Positions 6,807 through 13,761 of a stretch of 19,946 nucleotides of DNA are shown here, in pieces. A model generated the notes under the pieces. It saw only the letters and a program-made list of their open reading frames with translations. It made no database searches and was not told the origin of the DNA. Location of the stretch: the NCBI GenBank assembly GCA_027485405.1, contig JAIXRB010000080.1, positions 1-19,946 on the forward strand, in the 5' to 3' direction. Position numbers and translations under genes: made by a program. The stretch comes from Leptospiraceae bacterium. Lineage in GTDB: Bacteria; Spirochaetota; Leptospiria; Leptospirales; Leptospiraceae. Position 1 is the stretch's first letter. Every line of letters starts with the position of its first letter.

Positions 6807-7454
6807 ATGATATCTAAACGTTTCAAAACTAAAAATGGATCTTCTTGGAAAAAAAACCTAACGGGTTTATCGTTGGTAATTTTTTTAACAACCTGTGTTT
6901 CAGGACCTTCATTCTCTCAAGACCTAACTCCTTCAAATTCTTTTTACTATGACGGAAAAACAAAAGTTTTTCTTGAAGTAGAGGACGGTATGCTCGCTGA
7001 ATTTGGAAACCCCATTCAACCTAATGATAATGGTGCCAGATCAGCTGTAAAATCTAGTGATTCCTCGGCAAGCCTCGTAAAATCTCATGGCAACTTAAAC
7101 CTATGGAAAACAAATTCGAAGTCAGGAAGTGTTGCCGTTGCTAAGTCATTGAATTCAAACTCAAAAATTGGCTACTCGCCTGTGTTTCGAACCGGAAAAT
7201 CAGGATCACTCTTAGCCCTCCCAGGAAACATCTTAGTGGAGTTTGACGAAACGATGTCGGATGCTAAAATTGAGACTTTCCTATTGAGCAAAGGTCTTAA
7301 AATTAAGAAAAAATTAGACATACCAGGACGAAACTTCTATGAAGTTGAGACTCCGGCTGGCGTTGCTTCTTTAAACCTTGCAAACACTTTGTTTGGACAG
7401 CCAGGAGTGATCAGTTCTTCACCCAATTGGTGGCGCGAAGCGGTAGCTAAGTAA
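6807..7454 (+). CDS. Secreted stand-alone subtilase pro-domain-like protein
   Basis: A 215-residue exported protein. A basic n-region and hydrophobic core (about 18-29) are followed either by a lipobox-like LTTC (Cys30) or by a type I site at about SFS-QD (37-38); the sequence does not decide. SFYYDGKTKVFLEVEDGM (45-62) matches in style the opening of long N-terminal pro-regions of bacterial S8 proteases. A Ser/Asn/Lys-rich linker follows. Residues 132-213 look like the inhibitor-I9-type pro-domain: GNILVEFDETMSDAKIETFL, then GLKIKKKLDIPGRNFYEVETP, then LANTLFGQPGVISSSPNWWRE. In one-piece proteases this ends just before a P-N-D-P-x-F-x-x-Q-W-H-L, exactly where the upstream protease begins. 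I infer a trans-acting folding chaperone and/or inhibitor for that protease. The catalytic domain itself is absent. The end overlaps the convergent kinase gene by 8 nt. Confidence 0.72.
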   Translation: MISKRFKTKNGSSWKKNLTGLSLVIFLTTCVSGPSFSQDLTPSNSFYYDGKTKVFLEVEDGMLAEFGNPIQPNDNGARSAVKSSDSSASLVKSHGNLNLWKTNSKSGSVAVAKSLNSNSKIGYSPVFRTGKSGSLLALPGNILVEFDETMSDAKIETFLLSKGLKIKKKLDIPGRNFYEVETPAGVASLNLANTLFGQPGVISSSPNWWREAVAK

Positions 7455-9069
7455 TATCTTCTTCGTCTATCGCATACAAATACAAAAGTCGGAGAAGGTC
7501 TTCTTTCTTAACTGGTTTGGTCAAGTAAGATGTACAACCAGCTTTAAAAGCCTTATCGATATCTTCCTTTAATACATTTGCAGTAAGAGCCACAATGGGG
7601 ACTTGTCTTTTACCTTTGGTTTCTTCTTCCCAGTTTCGAATCAATTGAGTTGCCTCGATTCCATCCATAACTGGCATCTGCATATCCATTATGATAGCAG
7701 AAAATCTGTTGGAGTTTTTTAAAACAATGTCCACAGCCTCTTGACCATTAGTTGCAACGGTTAAATGAAAAGAATACTTTCTAAAAAACGCCTTTAATAG
7801 AAATACGTTTTCTGGCGAATCTTCAACGATTAAAAGATTCATTGTCGGGAATGAATCTGGTTCAGGGACTCGCTTCTTCCCTGCGTCAAGAGAGGCTTTA
7901 GATTTGCCTTCTATTTTGGGGATAGTCCAAGGAATCTCAACAAAAAAAGAAGATCCTACTCCTGGTTTGCTTTCTAACCAGATCTTACCTTTCATTAGTC
8001 CAATGATTTTTTTGGTGATAGCAAGACCCAGTCCAGTGCCACCAAATAGCCGAGTGGTGGATGTATCCACTTGTGTAAAACTTTCAAAGATCCCTTTTTG
8101 TTTGTTCTCTGGAATTCCAATACCAGTGTCTTTGACTTCAAAAACTAGTGTTTTCTCTGCTTCAGAAATGCTTTGACTTCGGATTTTCCATAAAATAGAA
8201 CCATTGCTTGTGAACTTAATAGAGTTTCCCAATAAATTGATAAATATCTGTTGCAACCTGGCTTCATCCCCAAGTATAAAATCTGATTCTAAATCAGCTA
8301 ACTCTACTTGAAGAGAAATTCCTTTTTCTCTAGCTCGCAAAATGAAAATCGAAACTGTATCTTCAAGAAATTTAGAAATAGAAAATATACTCTCGTCTAA
8401 ATCAAATTTCTCGGCTTCTATCCTAGAAAAGTCCAAGATATCATTTATTATATTGAACAGGGCTTTTCCAGAATTCTTTAGTGTTTTTAAATAGCTTAGT
8501 TGTTCGATGCTCAGTTCAGTCTCACTTAAAATTTCAGCCATTCCTAAAATAGAATTCAAAGGCGTTCGAATTTCGTGGCTCATCGACGCAAGAAAGTTGG
8601 ACTTTGCCAAGGAAGCATGTTGCGCGATTTCTCTCGATTTTTGTGCACTTTCCATTTGGGCTTTAAGTAAGTTCTCTCTATTTACCTGCTGGGTAACGTC
8701 TGTTACTTGGATCATGCAGAGATACTCAGGAATCGGAATCAACTGAATGTACTGGTCCATTCGATTGTTTTTTTCTTGTTCTCTTTTGTTTTCAAAAAAA
8801 GGGAAAGGGCTTTTGTTTAAAGTGTGACTGAGGATGTAATGATGCCCATTTCGCAAGCAACCTTCCACACTTTTAAAAAGTCTGGTGTCTTTGAGTTCAG
8901 GGAAAACAGATAGAAAGGGTAGGCAGTCGATTTCGACGTTTTCCAAGAAAAGATGCTTTTTTGCCCAATTGTTTAGAAACAGAATCTCCTTATCTTGGTC
9001 CAAGATAAAAATTCCGGCGTTTGCCATATACAACGCGGCTTTGAGACTTTCGAGAGGTAAAAAGATCAC
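7447..9069 (-). CDS. Soluble hybrid sensor histidine kinase (PAS-HisKA-HATPase-receiver)
   Basis: A 540-residue protein without membrane segments. Residues about 8-130 look like a PAS domain (ANAGIFILDQDKEILFLNNW). A coiled linker leads to HisKA with phospho-accepting His165 (SMSHEIRTPLN). The ATPase domain (about 262-380) shows the N box (FINLLGNSIKF), G1 (DTGIGIP) and G2 (GGTGLGLAI). The C-terminal receiver (about 415-535) has the acidic pair in LIVEDSPEN, phospho-acceptor Asp462 (IIMDMQMPVMDG) and the TKP lysine. It should sense a cytoplasmic cue and pass phosphate from His165 to Asp462 or to the neighbouring CheY-like protein. The start is GTG 9069, directly after the stop of the cheC-like gene, so translation is probably coupled. 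No Hpt domain or DNA-binding output domain is in the cluster. Family very sure, signal unknown. Confidence 0.93.
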   Translation of the reverse strand: MIFLPLESLKAALYMANAGIFILDQDKEILFLNNWAKKHLFLENVEIDCLPFLSVFPELKDTRLFKSVEGCLRNGHHYILSHTLNKSPFPFFENKREQEKNNRMDQYIQLIPIPEYLCMIQVTDVTQQVNRENLLKAQMESAQKSREIAQHASLAKSNFLASMSHEIRTPLNSILGMAEILSETELSIEQLSYLKTLKNSGKALFNIINDILDFSRIEAEKFDLDESIFSISKFLEDTVSIFILRAREKGISLQVELADLESDFILGDEARLQQIFINLLGNSIKFTSNGSILWKIRSQSISEAEKTLVFEVKDTGIGIPENKQKGIFESFTQVDTSTTRLFGGTGLGLAITKKIIGLMKGKIWLESKPGVGSSFFVEIPWTIPKIEGKSKASLDAGKKRVPEPDSFPTMNLLIVEDSPENVFLLKAFFRKYSFHLTVATNGQEAVDIVLKNSNRFSAIIMDMQMPVMDGIEATQLIRNWEEETKGKRQVPIVALTANVLKEDIDKAFKAGCTSYLTKPVKKEDLLRLLYLYAIDEEDIT

Positions 9070-9687
9070 TTACTTTAGTTTATTGATTAAAACTTGGGAT
9101 AAGTCTTTCAGACTAGAAATCTCCATTAGAAAGAAAATGTAACCTTTAACGTCAATTCCTTTGATACTATAATCGATAACAACTAACAAAATTGTAGCGT
9201 TTGGAACATCTTTTTCAAAGTTTTCTCGGAATACAGTTTGGTATTGACCAACAAAGAATTCTGGAATCTGAGTTTCAATTCTCATGCTTCCCAGATCTGC
9301 TAGAGTAGAAAGGATTGAGTTTAAAATTATGTTTCCAATTTCACTGAGAGCGTCTTTTTCAAATTGAGACACTTCATCGATACTCACGTAATCTTTGATC
9401 ATCATTTGGACAATCTGGAGGCTAGATTTTTTTTTGAAAAGGAGGAGTGCCGCACCTTTGCCTAATCCCCCCTCAAATTTTTGTTCAATGGCACAAATGT
9501 CTTGATCGGTGAGATCTTCGACTTCGTTTAATTGCTCAGTGGTGATAAGTTTGAGACTTGGAACCGACAAGAGAATCTCATCAGATATCATCTCGCTAAG
9601 GAGGCTTGCCGCCGCACCCAAGCTGATATTGAAAATCTCGGCAAGTGCGTCTCTCTCTAAGTCAGTAAGTCGGTTTGAGTTTGGCAT
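9070..9687 (-). CDS. cheC: CheC-like CheY-P phosphatase
   Basis: A 205-residue protein of CheC size. The CheC/CheX/FliY phosphatase signature is D/S-x3-E-x2-N-x22-P. It occurs twice, intact both times: D13-E17-N20-P43 near the start and again in the second half (FEKDALSEIGN, with the proline of TQIPEF at the expected distance). Two centres are typical of CheC rather than FliY or CheX. CheC dephosphorylates CheY-P and in many bacteria also binds the deamidase CheD; no cheD is in this window. The start codon follows directly on the stop of the cheY-like gene, so it is probably made together with its substrate. The protein is soluble with no signal peptide. Family quite sure; whether it acts in chemotaxis or on the adjacent kinase's receiver is open. 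Confidence 0.88.
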   Translation of the reverse strand: MPNSNRLTDLERDALAEIFNISLGAAASLLSEMISDEILLSVPSLKLITTEQLNEVEDLTDQDICAIEQKFEGGLGKGAALLLFKKKSSLQIVQMMIKDYVSIDEVSQFEKDALSEIGNIILNSILSTLADLGSMRIETQIPEFFVGQYQTVFRENFEKDVPNATILLVVIDYSIKGIDVKGYIFFLMEISSLKDLSQVLINKLK

Positions 9688-10041
9688 TTAGTTTAGGAAA
9701 GGCTTCAATTTCTCGGCAGTTATCGGTTTCTCAATGAGAGTCACTCCGTTCTCTATTGCCCTGTTCTTGATTTGAGCTTGGATGTTTGCAGTGATGAGCA
9801 CCATCTTGTAATTTGGGAATTGGTTCTTTGCTTTTTCGACAAAATCGAGACCCGAAAGAATTCCAGGCATGTTCTGGTCCACAGTGATTAAGTCTAGATG
9901 AGGTATTGTAAGTAGCATTGGCAGAGCCTTGTCGGCAGAATCTGCCTCGAGGACATCCCATTCTCCCCCGGACTCGGAAATGATTTTTCGAATCATTAAC
10001 CGGGTGACTGTGCTATCATCAATGACGAGTGCTTTTTTCAT
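9688..10041 (-). CDS. cheY: CheY-like single-domain response regulator
   Basis: A 117-residue stand-alone receiver. Acidic residues D8-D9 (ALVIDDST), phospho-acceptor D55 (LITVDQNMPG), switch Thr84 (LITAN) and Lys105 (IEKPIT) are all in place. There is no output domain, so it must act through protein binding, as CheY does with the flagellar switch, or as an intermediate in a phosphorelay. It heads the cluster cheY-like, cheC-like, hybrid kinase. The 100-nt gap to the divergent MORN lipoprotein gene should hold its promoter; a TGTATAGA about 37-44 nt before the ATG is the only -10-like candidate and I see no matching -35. No Shine-Dalgarno sequence is obvious. The cheY symbol reflects the family; other cheY genes may exist in the genome. 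Confidence 0.9.
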   Translation of the reverse strand: MKKALVIDDSTVTRLMIRKIISESGGEWDVLEADSADKALPMLLTIPHLDLITVDQNMPGILSGLDFVEKAKNQFPNYKMVLITANIQAQIKNRAIENGVTLIEKPITAEKLKPFLN

Positions 10042-10141
10042 AAAGTTGGAGCAAAAAAGAGAATCATCCCCAGTCTATACAGGAAATGGGAATGTTGATT
10101 AGACTTCAACAAATTCTTTGAAATCAATATCTTTAGCTTTT

Positions 10142-10549
10142 ATGAAAAAAAACCTGATTTCTTTCTACCTTTTTGTTTTCAGCCAAGTATTCCTAAACTG
10201 CGAAACATCACCTAGCAAATGTTCGGAAATGGACTGTATGGAAAAAAGCGACTCTAAAGAAGGTTCAGAATTTGTAGGCGAGATTCGAGAAGGATTTCAT
10301 ACCACTTATTATCAAAATGGTGATTGGTTTGAGGGCATTTACAAGCTCGGAAAGCGAAATGGTCTAGGGAAATACTGTTTCCAAAGTAAAAACTGTTTGG
10401 AGGGAGAATGGAAAGACGATTTGCTTCAAGGCAAAGCGATCATTCGAAACCAAAAGGGTTCGATAGTACTCGAAGGTCTTTGGTTGAACAATGAATACCA
10501 AGGTTTGTACAATCCGTACTCTAAACCGGATCAAGAAAAAGCAAACTGA
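10142..10549 (+). CDS. MORN-repeat lipoprotein
   Basis: A 135-residue protein starting with a signal peptide ending in the lipobox VFLNC, so probably a lipoprotein. A short Cys-containing stretch follows (KCSEMDCME). The rest, from about residue 40, holds about three MORN-type repeats with the Y/F-x-G-x-[W/Y]-x-x-x-x-x-x-G-x-G pattern: QNGDWFEGIYKLGKRNGLGK, then LEGEWKDDLLQGKAI, then LEGLWLNNEYQGLY. MORN repeats form beta-hairpin surfaces used for lipid or protein binding; the partner here is unknown. ATG 10142 is chosen because it gives a compact signal peptide; a TTG 24 nt upstream would add eight residues. No clear ribosome binding site precedes either. The end lies 15 nt from the convergent metF stop. 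Confidence 0.8.
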   Translation: MKKNLISFYLFVFSQVFLNCETSPSKCSEMDCMEKSDSKEGSEFVGEIREGFHTTYYQNGDWFEGIYKLGKRNGLGKYCFQSKNCLEGEWKDDLLQGKAIIRNQKGSIVLEGLWLNNEYQGLYNPYSKPDQEKAN

Positions 10550-10564
10550 GACGGACTGCTTCCC

Positions 10565-11458
10565 TTATCCAGGATTTAAAGAATTGAAGTTTCGTATTCC
10601 CAGAGAATCGTAGATTTTAAGCGTAGCCTTAGACTTGTTTAGTGTATACATATGAATTCCATCCACTTTGTTGTCCAATAGGTCTCGCACTTGCTCCGTT
10701 GCCCAATGGATTCCCACATTTTCTGCAACTTGGTCATCCTCTGCTCTAGATAGAGCCTTTAAAAGCTTGCCAGGAAAGCGGGAACCAAGTGACAATTCAG
10801 CCATTCTTTGAATGCTCTTTCGCGAAGTAATTGGCATAATGCCCGCGACAATAGGGACTTTGATTCCAGCAATTTCGCATCTTTCTAAAAAATCGTAAAA
10901 ATCTCTATTGTCGAAAAACATCTGTGTGCAGATATAATCAGCACCCTGGTCAATTTTCCATTTTAAATGATCGATTTCGGATAGCCGATTGGGCGTACCT
11001 GGGTGCCCTTCTGGAAAACCTGCGACTCCGATTCCTAGTTTAGGAAAATTTGTTTTTATATATTGAACTAATTCACCAGCAAACTCAAACCCACCTTCAG
11101 TTTTTGAGAACAGGTTTTGTCCTTTTGGTGGATCACCCCGAAGAGCCATAATGTTTTCTATTCCCGACTCTGAGTAGTTTTTCAAAACAGAGTGAATTTC
11201 TGATTGAGTTGCCCCAACGCACGTTAAATGGCTTACGATTGTTAAGTCGGTTTCTTTTTGTAGCTTTATTATTAAATTATGAGTCAAATCACGAGTCGAA
11301 CCTCCCGCGCCATATGTAACACTCACATAGGCGGGACTCATTGGCGATAATTCTCGAATGGTTTGAAAAAGCTCTTCCGAAGCCTGATGGTTCTTGGGAG
11401 GAAAAAACTCGAAACTGATGGAGGGCTTTTTCTGAGATAAAACTTCCGAGATATGCAT
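10565..11458 (-). CDS. metF: 5,10-methylenetetrahydrofolate reductase
   Basis: A 297-residue protein, the same size as E. coli MetF. It reduces 5,10-methylene-THF to 5-methyl-THF, the methyl donor for methionine synthesis. Conserved blocks: SFEFFPPK (catalytic Glu17, the family's E28), VSVTYGAGGSTRD, HLTCVGAT, ALRGDPP (Asp109, flavin-proximal), and near the end GIHMYTLNKS. The frame is open to a GTG at 11497, but ATG 11458 gives the usual N-terminus of a short M-x-I-S-x-x-L helix and K-K-P before SFEFFPP. A GGGAAG sits close before this ATG. The gene is single, convergent with the MORN gene and divergent from birA. I looked for a methionine-type riboswitch in the roughly 117-nt divergent gap and saw none. 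Very sure of the function. Confidence 0.96.
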   Translation of the reverse strand: MHISEVLSQKKPSISFEFFPPKNHQASEELFQTIRELSPMSPAYVSVTYGAGGSTRDLTHNLIIKLQKETDLTIVSHLTCVGATQSEIHSVLKNYSESGIENIMALRGDPPKGQNLFSKTEGGFEFAGELVQYIKTNFPKLGIGVAGFPEGHPGTPNRLSEIDHLKWKIDQGADYICTQMFFDNRDFYDFLERCEIAGIKVPIVAGIMPITSRKSIQRMAELSLGSRFPGKLLKALSRAEDDQVAENVGIHWATEQVRDLLDNKVDGIHMYTLNKSKATLKIYDSLGIRNFNSLNPG

Positions 11459-11575
11459 GCTTCCCAGGATTCTAGGCTCGTTTATTTGCTCAAGCACCTT
11501 GTGAAACCAGAATCATAGAAAGATAGGGAGATTTTTTTTACACGAATCTACCCCATTGAAATCCGAAAATGAAGT

Positions 11576-12331
11576 ATGCCTTACCGACTTTTGAAGCCAG
11601 ATTTGGGGACTCGATTGGATACAGTTGATTCTACCAATCGATATCTGAGATTGGCAGGAACCCCTCCGGGATCTTGGGTTTCAGCACAAAACCAAACCCA
11701 AGGTAAGGGCAGGGGACATAACAACTGGCTCTCTTTGGGGGATCAAAAACTCTTTTTTTCCGGTAAAGTCCAGTTTCCTGAATCGCACGCTTCTTTGACT
11801 TTGTTTTCTTTGTTTATGGGAAGCGCTATAGTTCGAACTACTCTCGAAATATTTCCTGAGTTAGATGGAGAGTTAAATATCAAATGGCCCAATGATATTT
11901 ATCGTTCCGGTAAAAAGGTAGCAGGAATACTCATCGAAGCAGAATATAACAAAGGGATTATGGAACTAATCCTTGGAATCGGAATAAACTACTTTGGAAG
12001 AGAGATACCTGAAAGCTTGCAGGCCAAGGCTTCTTTTTTACTCAATCGTTTGATGTCAGCCGAGGAAGAAGAGTCTTTTTTGATGGCATTGATCGAAAAC
12101 ATAAACAGAACACTTTTGATTTCCCTGGAACAAAATTCAGTCTGGAAAGAGCTGGAGTGGATCGATTCAATTTCTTTTTTTAAGGGAAAAGTTCTAGAAT
12201 GGGAAGATGAGAGTGGAATCGAAAGAGCATCTTATCTTGGTTATGATGAAGAAGGGCTTTTGATATTAAGAACTGCGGATGGACGAAAAATTGAACTTTT
12301 GGATTCTCCAAAAAATTTACGGATTTTATAA
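11576..12331 (+). CDS. birA: Biotin--[acetyl-CoA-carboxylase] ligase (monofunctional)
   Basis: A 251-residue biotin protein ligase, which makes biotinyl-5'-AMP and transfers biotin to the carrier lysine of carboxylases. Seen: DTVDSTN near the start, the ligase loop QTQGKGRGHNNW (about 42-53), IKWPNDI, and KVAGILIEAEYNKG. No N-terminal winged helix is present, so it is the short form without repressor function. A small C-terminal SH3-like domain (about 200-250) is suggested by KGKVLEWEDESGIERASYLG. ATG 11576 lies 4 codons before the first conserved strand; upstream ATG 11569 is in another frame and soon stops. The last base of its TAA is the first base of the coaX start (TAATG), so the two cofactor genes are coupled. 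Confidence 0.93.
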   Translation: MPYRLLKPDLGTRLDTVDSTNRYLRLAGTPPGSWVSAQNQTQGKGRGHNNWLSLGDQKLFFSGKVQFPESHASLTLFSLFMGSAIVRTTLEIFPELDGELNIKWPNDIYRSGKKVAGILIEAEYNKGIMELILGIGINYFGREIPESLQAKASFLLNRLMSAEEEESFLMALIENINRTLLISLEQNSVWKELEWIDSISFFKGKVLEWEDESGIERASYLGYDEEGLLILRTADGRKIELLDSPKNLRIL

Positions 12332-13122
12332 TGAACAATAAACCTTTGATTTTAGTAGTAGATGTTGGAAATACGAATACAGTATTTGGTGTTTTTCAAG
12401 ATGGAGTGACTGAACCCGATTTCCATAAAAGAACTGTTACCCGGAGAGATAGGACTTCTGATGAGTTGGGTTTGTTTCTAAAAGGATTCCTCAGTCACGA
12501 AAATGTGGATTACAACCGAATAAAAAAAGCAATCTACTCTAGCGTAGTTCCCTCTTTGAATCCAATTGTAGAGCGAATGCTGGAAGATTGGTTTGGTGTA
12601 AATCCCATAAGAGTTCATTTTCAAATGAAATTGAATTTTGAGATTATATATCCGCGTCCTTTTGAAATAGGAGCGGATCGCTTAGTCAATGCCGCCTTTG
12701 CAGTACAGAATTTTAAAAATCAAAACATCATTATTATAGATCTAGGTACAGCTACTACGTTTTGCGTCATCAATCGCAAAGCCCAATATGTGGGAGGAGT
12801 CATTGCGCCTGGACTAAAAATCTCGATGGATGCTCTGACTCGCAATACAGCTCAACTCCCACCCATTGTGTTTGAACCGCCAGAAAAGGTGCTAGGTGGA
12901 TCAACTATTGAATCGATTCAATCAGGCTTTTATTACGGTTGGGCTGGACTTTTGAAAGGAATAGTCAGTGAAATCAAAAAAGAACTGCAAGAAGATTACA
13001 AAGTCCTTGGCACAGGGGGTCTTGTGACAACGATCCATCAGTCCGGTGCAAATGTTTTTGATGAAGTAGATCCTACTTTAACTTTGAAAGGATTGCGAAT
13101 TTTAGCAGACTTACAAGGGTAA
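12331..13122 (+). CDS. coaX: Type III pantothenate kinase
   Basis: A 263-residue kinase of the ASKHA fold that phosphorylates pantothenate in the first step of coenzyme A synthesis; the type III form uses K+ or NH4+ and is not inhibited by CoA. Motifs: the phosphate-1 loop VVDVGNTNTVFG (Asp11), PFEIGADRLVNA with the catalytic aspartate, DLGTATTFCVI (phosphate-2), GGVIAPGL and, near the end, VLGTGGL (adenosine). Length is typical. It is joined to birA by a 1-nt TAATG overlap, a pairing seen in several bacteria. The end overlaps the GDSL gene on the other strand by 12 nt. No other pantothenate kinase is in the window. Very sure. Confidence 0.96.
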   Translation: MNNKPLILVVDVGNTNTVFGVFQDGVTEPDFHKRTVTRRDRTSDELGLFLKGFLSHENVDYNRIKKAIYSSVVPSLNPIVERMLEDWFGVNPIRVHFQMKLNFEIIYPRPFEIGADRLVNAAFAVQNFKNQNIIIIDLGTATTFCVINRKAQYVGGVIAPGLKISMDALTRNTAQLPPIVFEPPEKVLGGSTIESIQSGFYYGWAGLLKGIVSEIKKELQEDYKVLGTGGLVTTIHQSGANVFDEVDPTLTLKGLRILADLQG

Positions 13123-13761
13123 AGGTAGGGTGAGAATTTTGGAAAAATACGATTTCCCAAGAAGCTGATACCCCTCACTGGATGGGTGAATGGGGTCACT
13201 CAGTGGATAGAAGGGAGAGGGATCTGCGGTAAACAACGTCTTTTCTACGTCAGTTATCCAAGTGTTTTGCCTTACAGACAGGGTTCGCAGATATGAATTG
13301 TTTTCTTGGATGGCGGCTCTGAGTCCAACTTGGTTTGTTAGGGGGGTTGTTGAAATTAAGAAACCGAAAATTCCGGTTCGGTTCAATTCAGATATCAATC
13401 GATTAAACTTTGTAGCAAACCCTAGCGTGCCCCTGTAACTTGCATCATTGGTTCCAAGAGCTATAAAATAAATATCAGTTGGTATAGATTTGGGTTCTGT
13501 CAAATTGTTTAACCAAAGTTCCGTATCCCAACCTGCTCGACCTAAGTCTTGAACAATGAATTTCTCTCCCAAACTTCCTTGAAGTCCATAACCATCTGAC
13601 CATTCAGAAAGCGAGTCTCCAATGATTGTGATCCGAATAGGTTGTGAGACTTTTAGGTTTGAGATTAGACCCAAAGTAGGCTCCAAACTTTGTTTTGACT
13701 GATAGCAAGACAAGGAGAACCAAAAAGCAAAGCTAATGGCAAAGAGTTTAATTGGAGACAT
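13111..13761 (-). CDS. GDSL/SGNH hydrolase-like lipoprotein
   Basis: A 216-residue exported protein with a signal peptide and lipobox FSLSC (Cys19). The SGNH catalytic blocks are all present: block I GDSLS (Ser50), block II Gly in LGRAGW (about 74-78), block III GTND (Asn105), and block V DPIH (Asp189, His192). Such enzymes are esterases acting on lipids, acylated sugars or peptidoglycan; the substrate cannot be told. The ATG overlaps the end of the GT39-like gene by 14 nt, so the two are co-translated. A pair of sugar transferase and SGNH hydrolase is often involved in decorating surface glycans, which is an inference here. Its stop overlaps the convergent coaX stop by 12 nt. Family sure. 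Confidence 0.9.
   Translation of the reverse strand: MSPIKLFAISFAFWFSLSCYQSKQSLEPTLGLISNLKVSQPIRITIIGDSLSEWSDGYGLQGSLGEKFIVQDLGRAGWDTELWLNNLTEPKSIPTDIYFIALGTNDASYRGTLGFATKFNRLISELNRTGIFGFLISTTPLTNQVGLRAAIQENNSYLRTLSVRQNTWITDVEKTLFTADPSPFYPLSDPIHPSSEGYQLLGKSYFSKILTLPLPL

Noticed and set aside
10042..10141. Divergent promoters between the cheY-like and MORN genes
   Set aside because: A TGTATAGA and some TTGAxx hexamers occur, but none pair with a partner hexamer at normal spacing, so I do not list a promoter.
11459..11575. Possible methionine or SAM riboswitch upstream of metF
   Set aside because: No paired stems of the known classes are visible and the divergent gap is short; nothing supports it.
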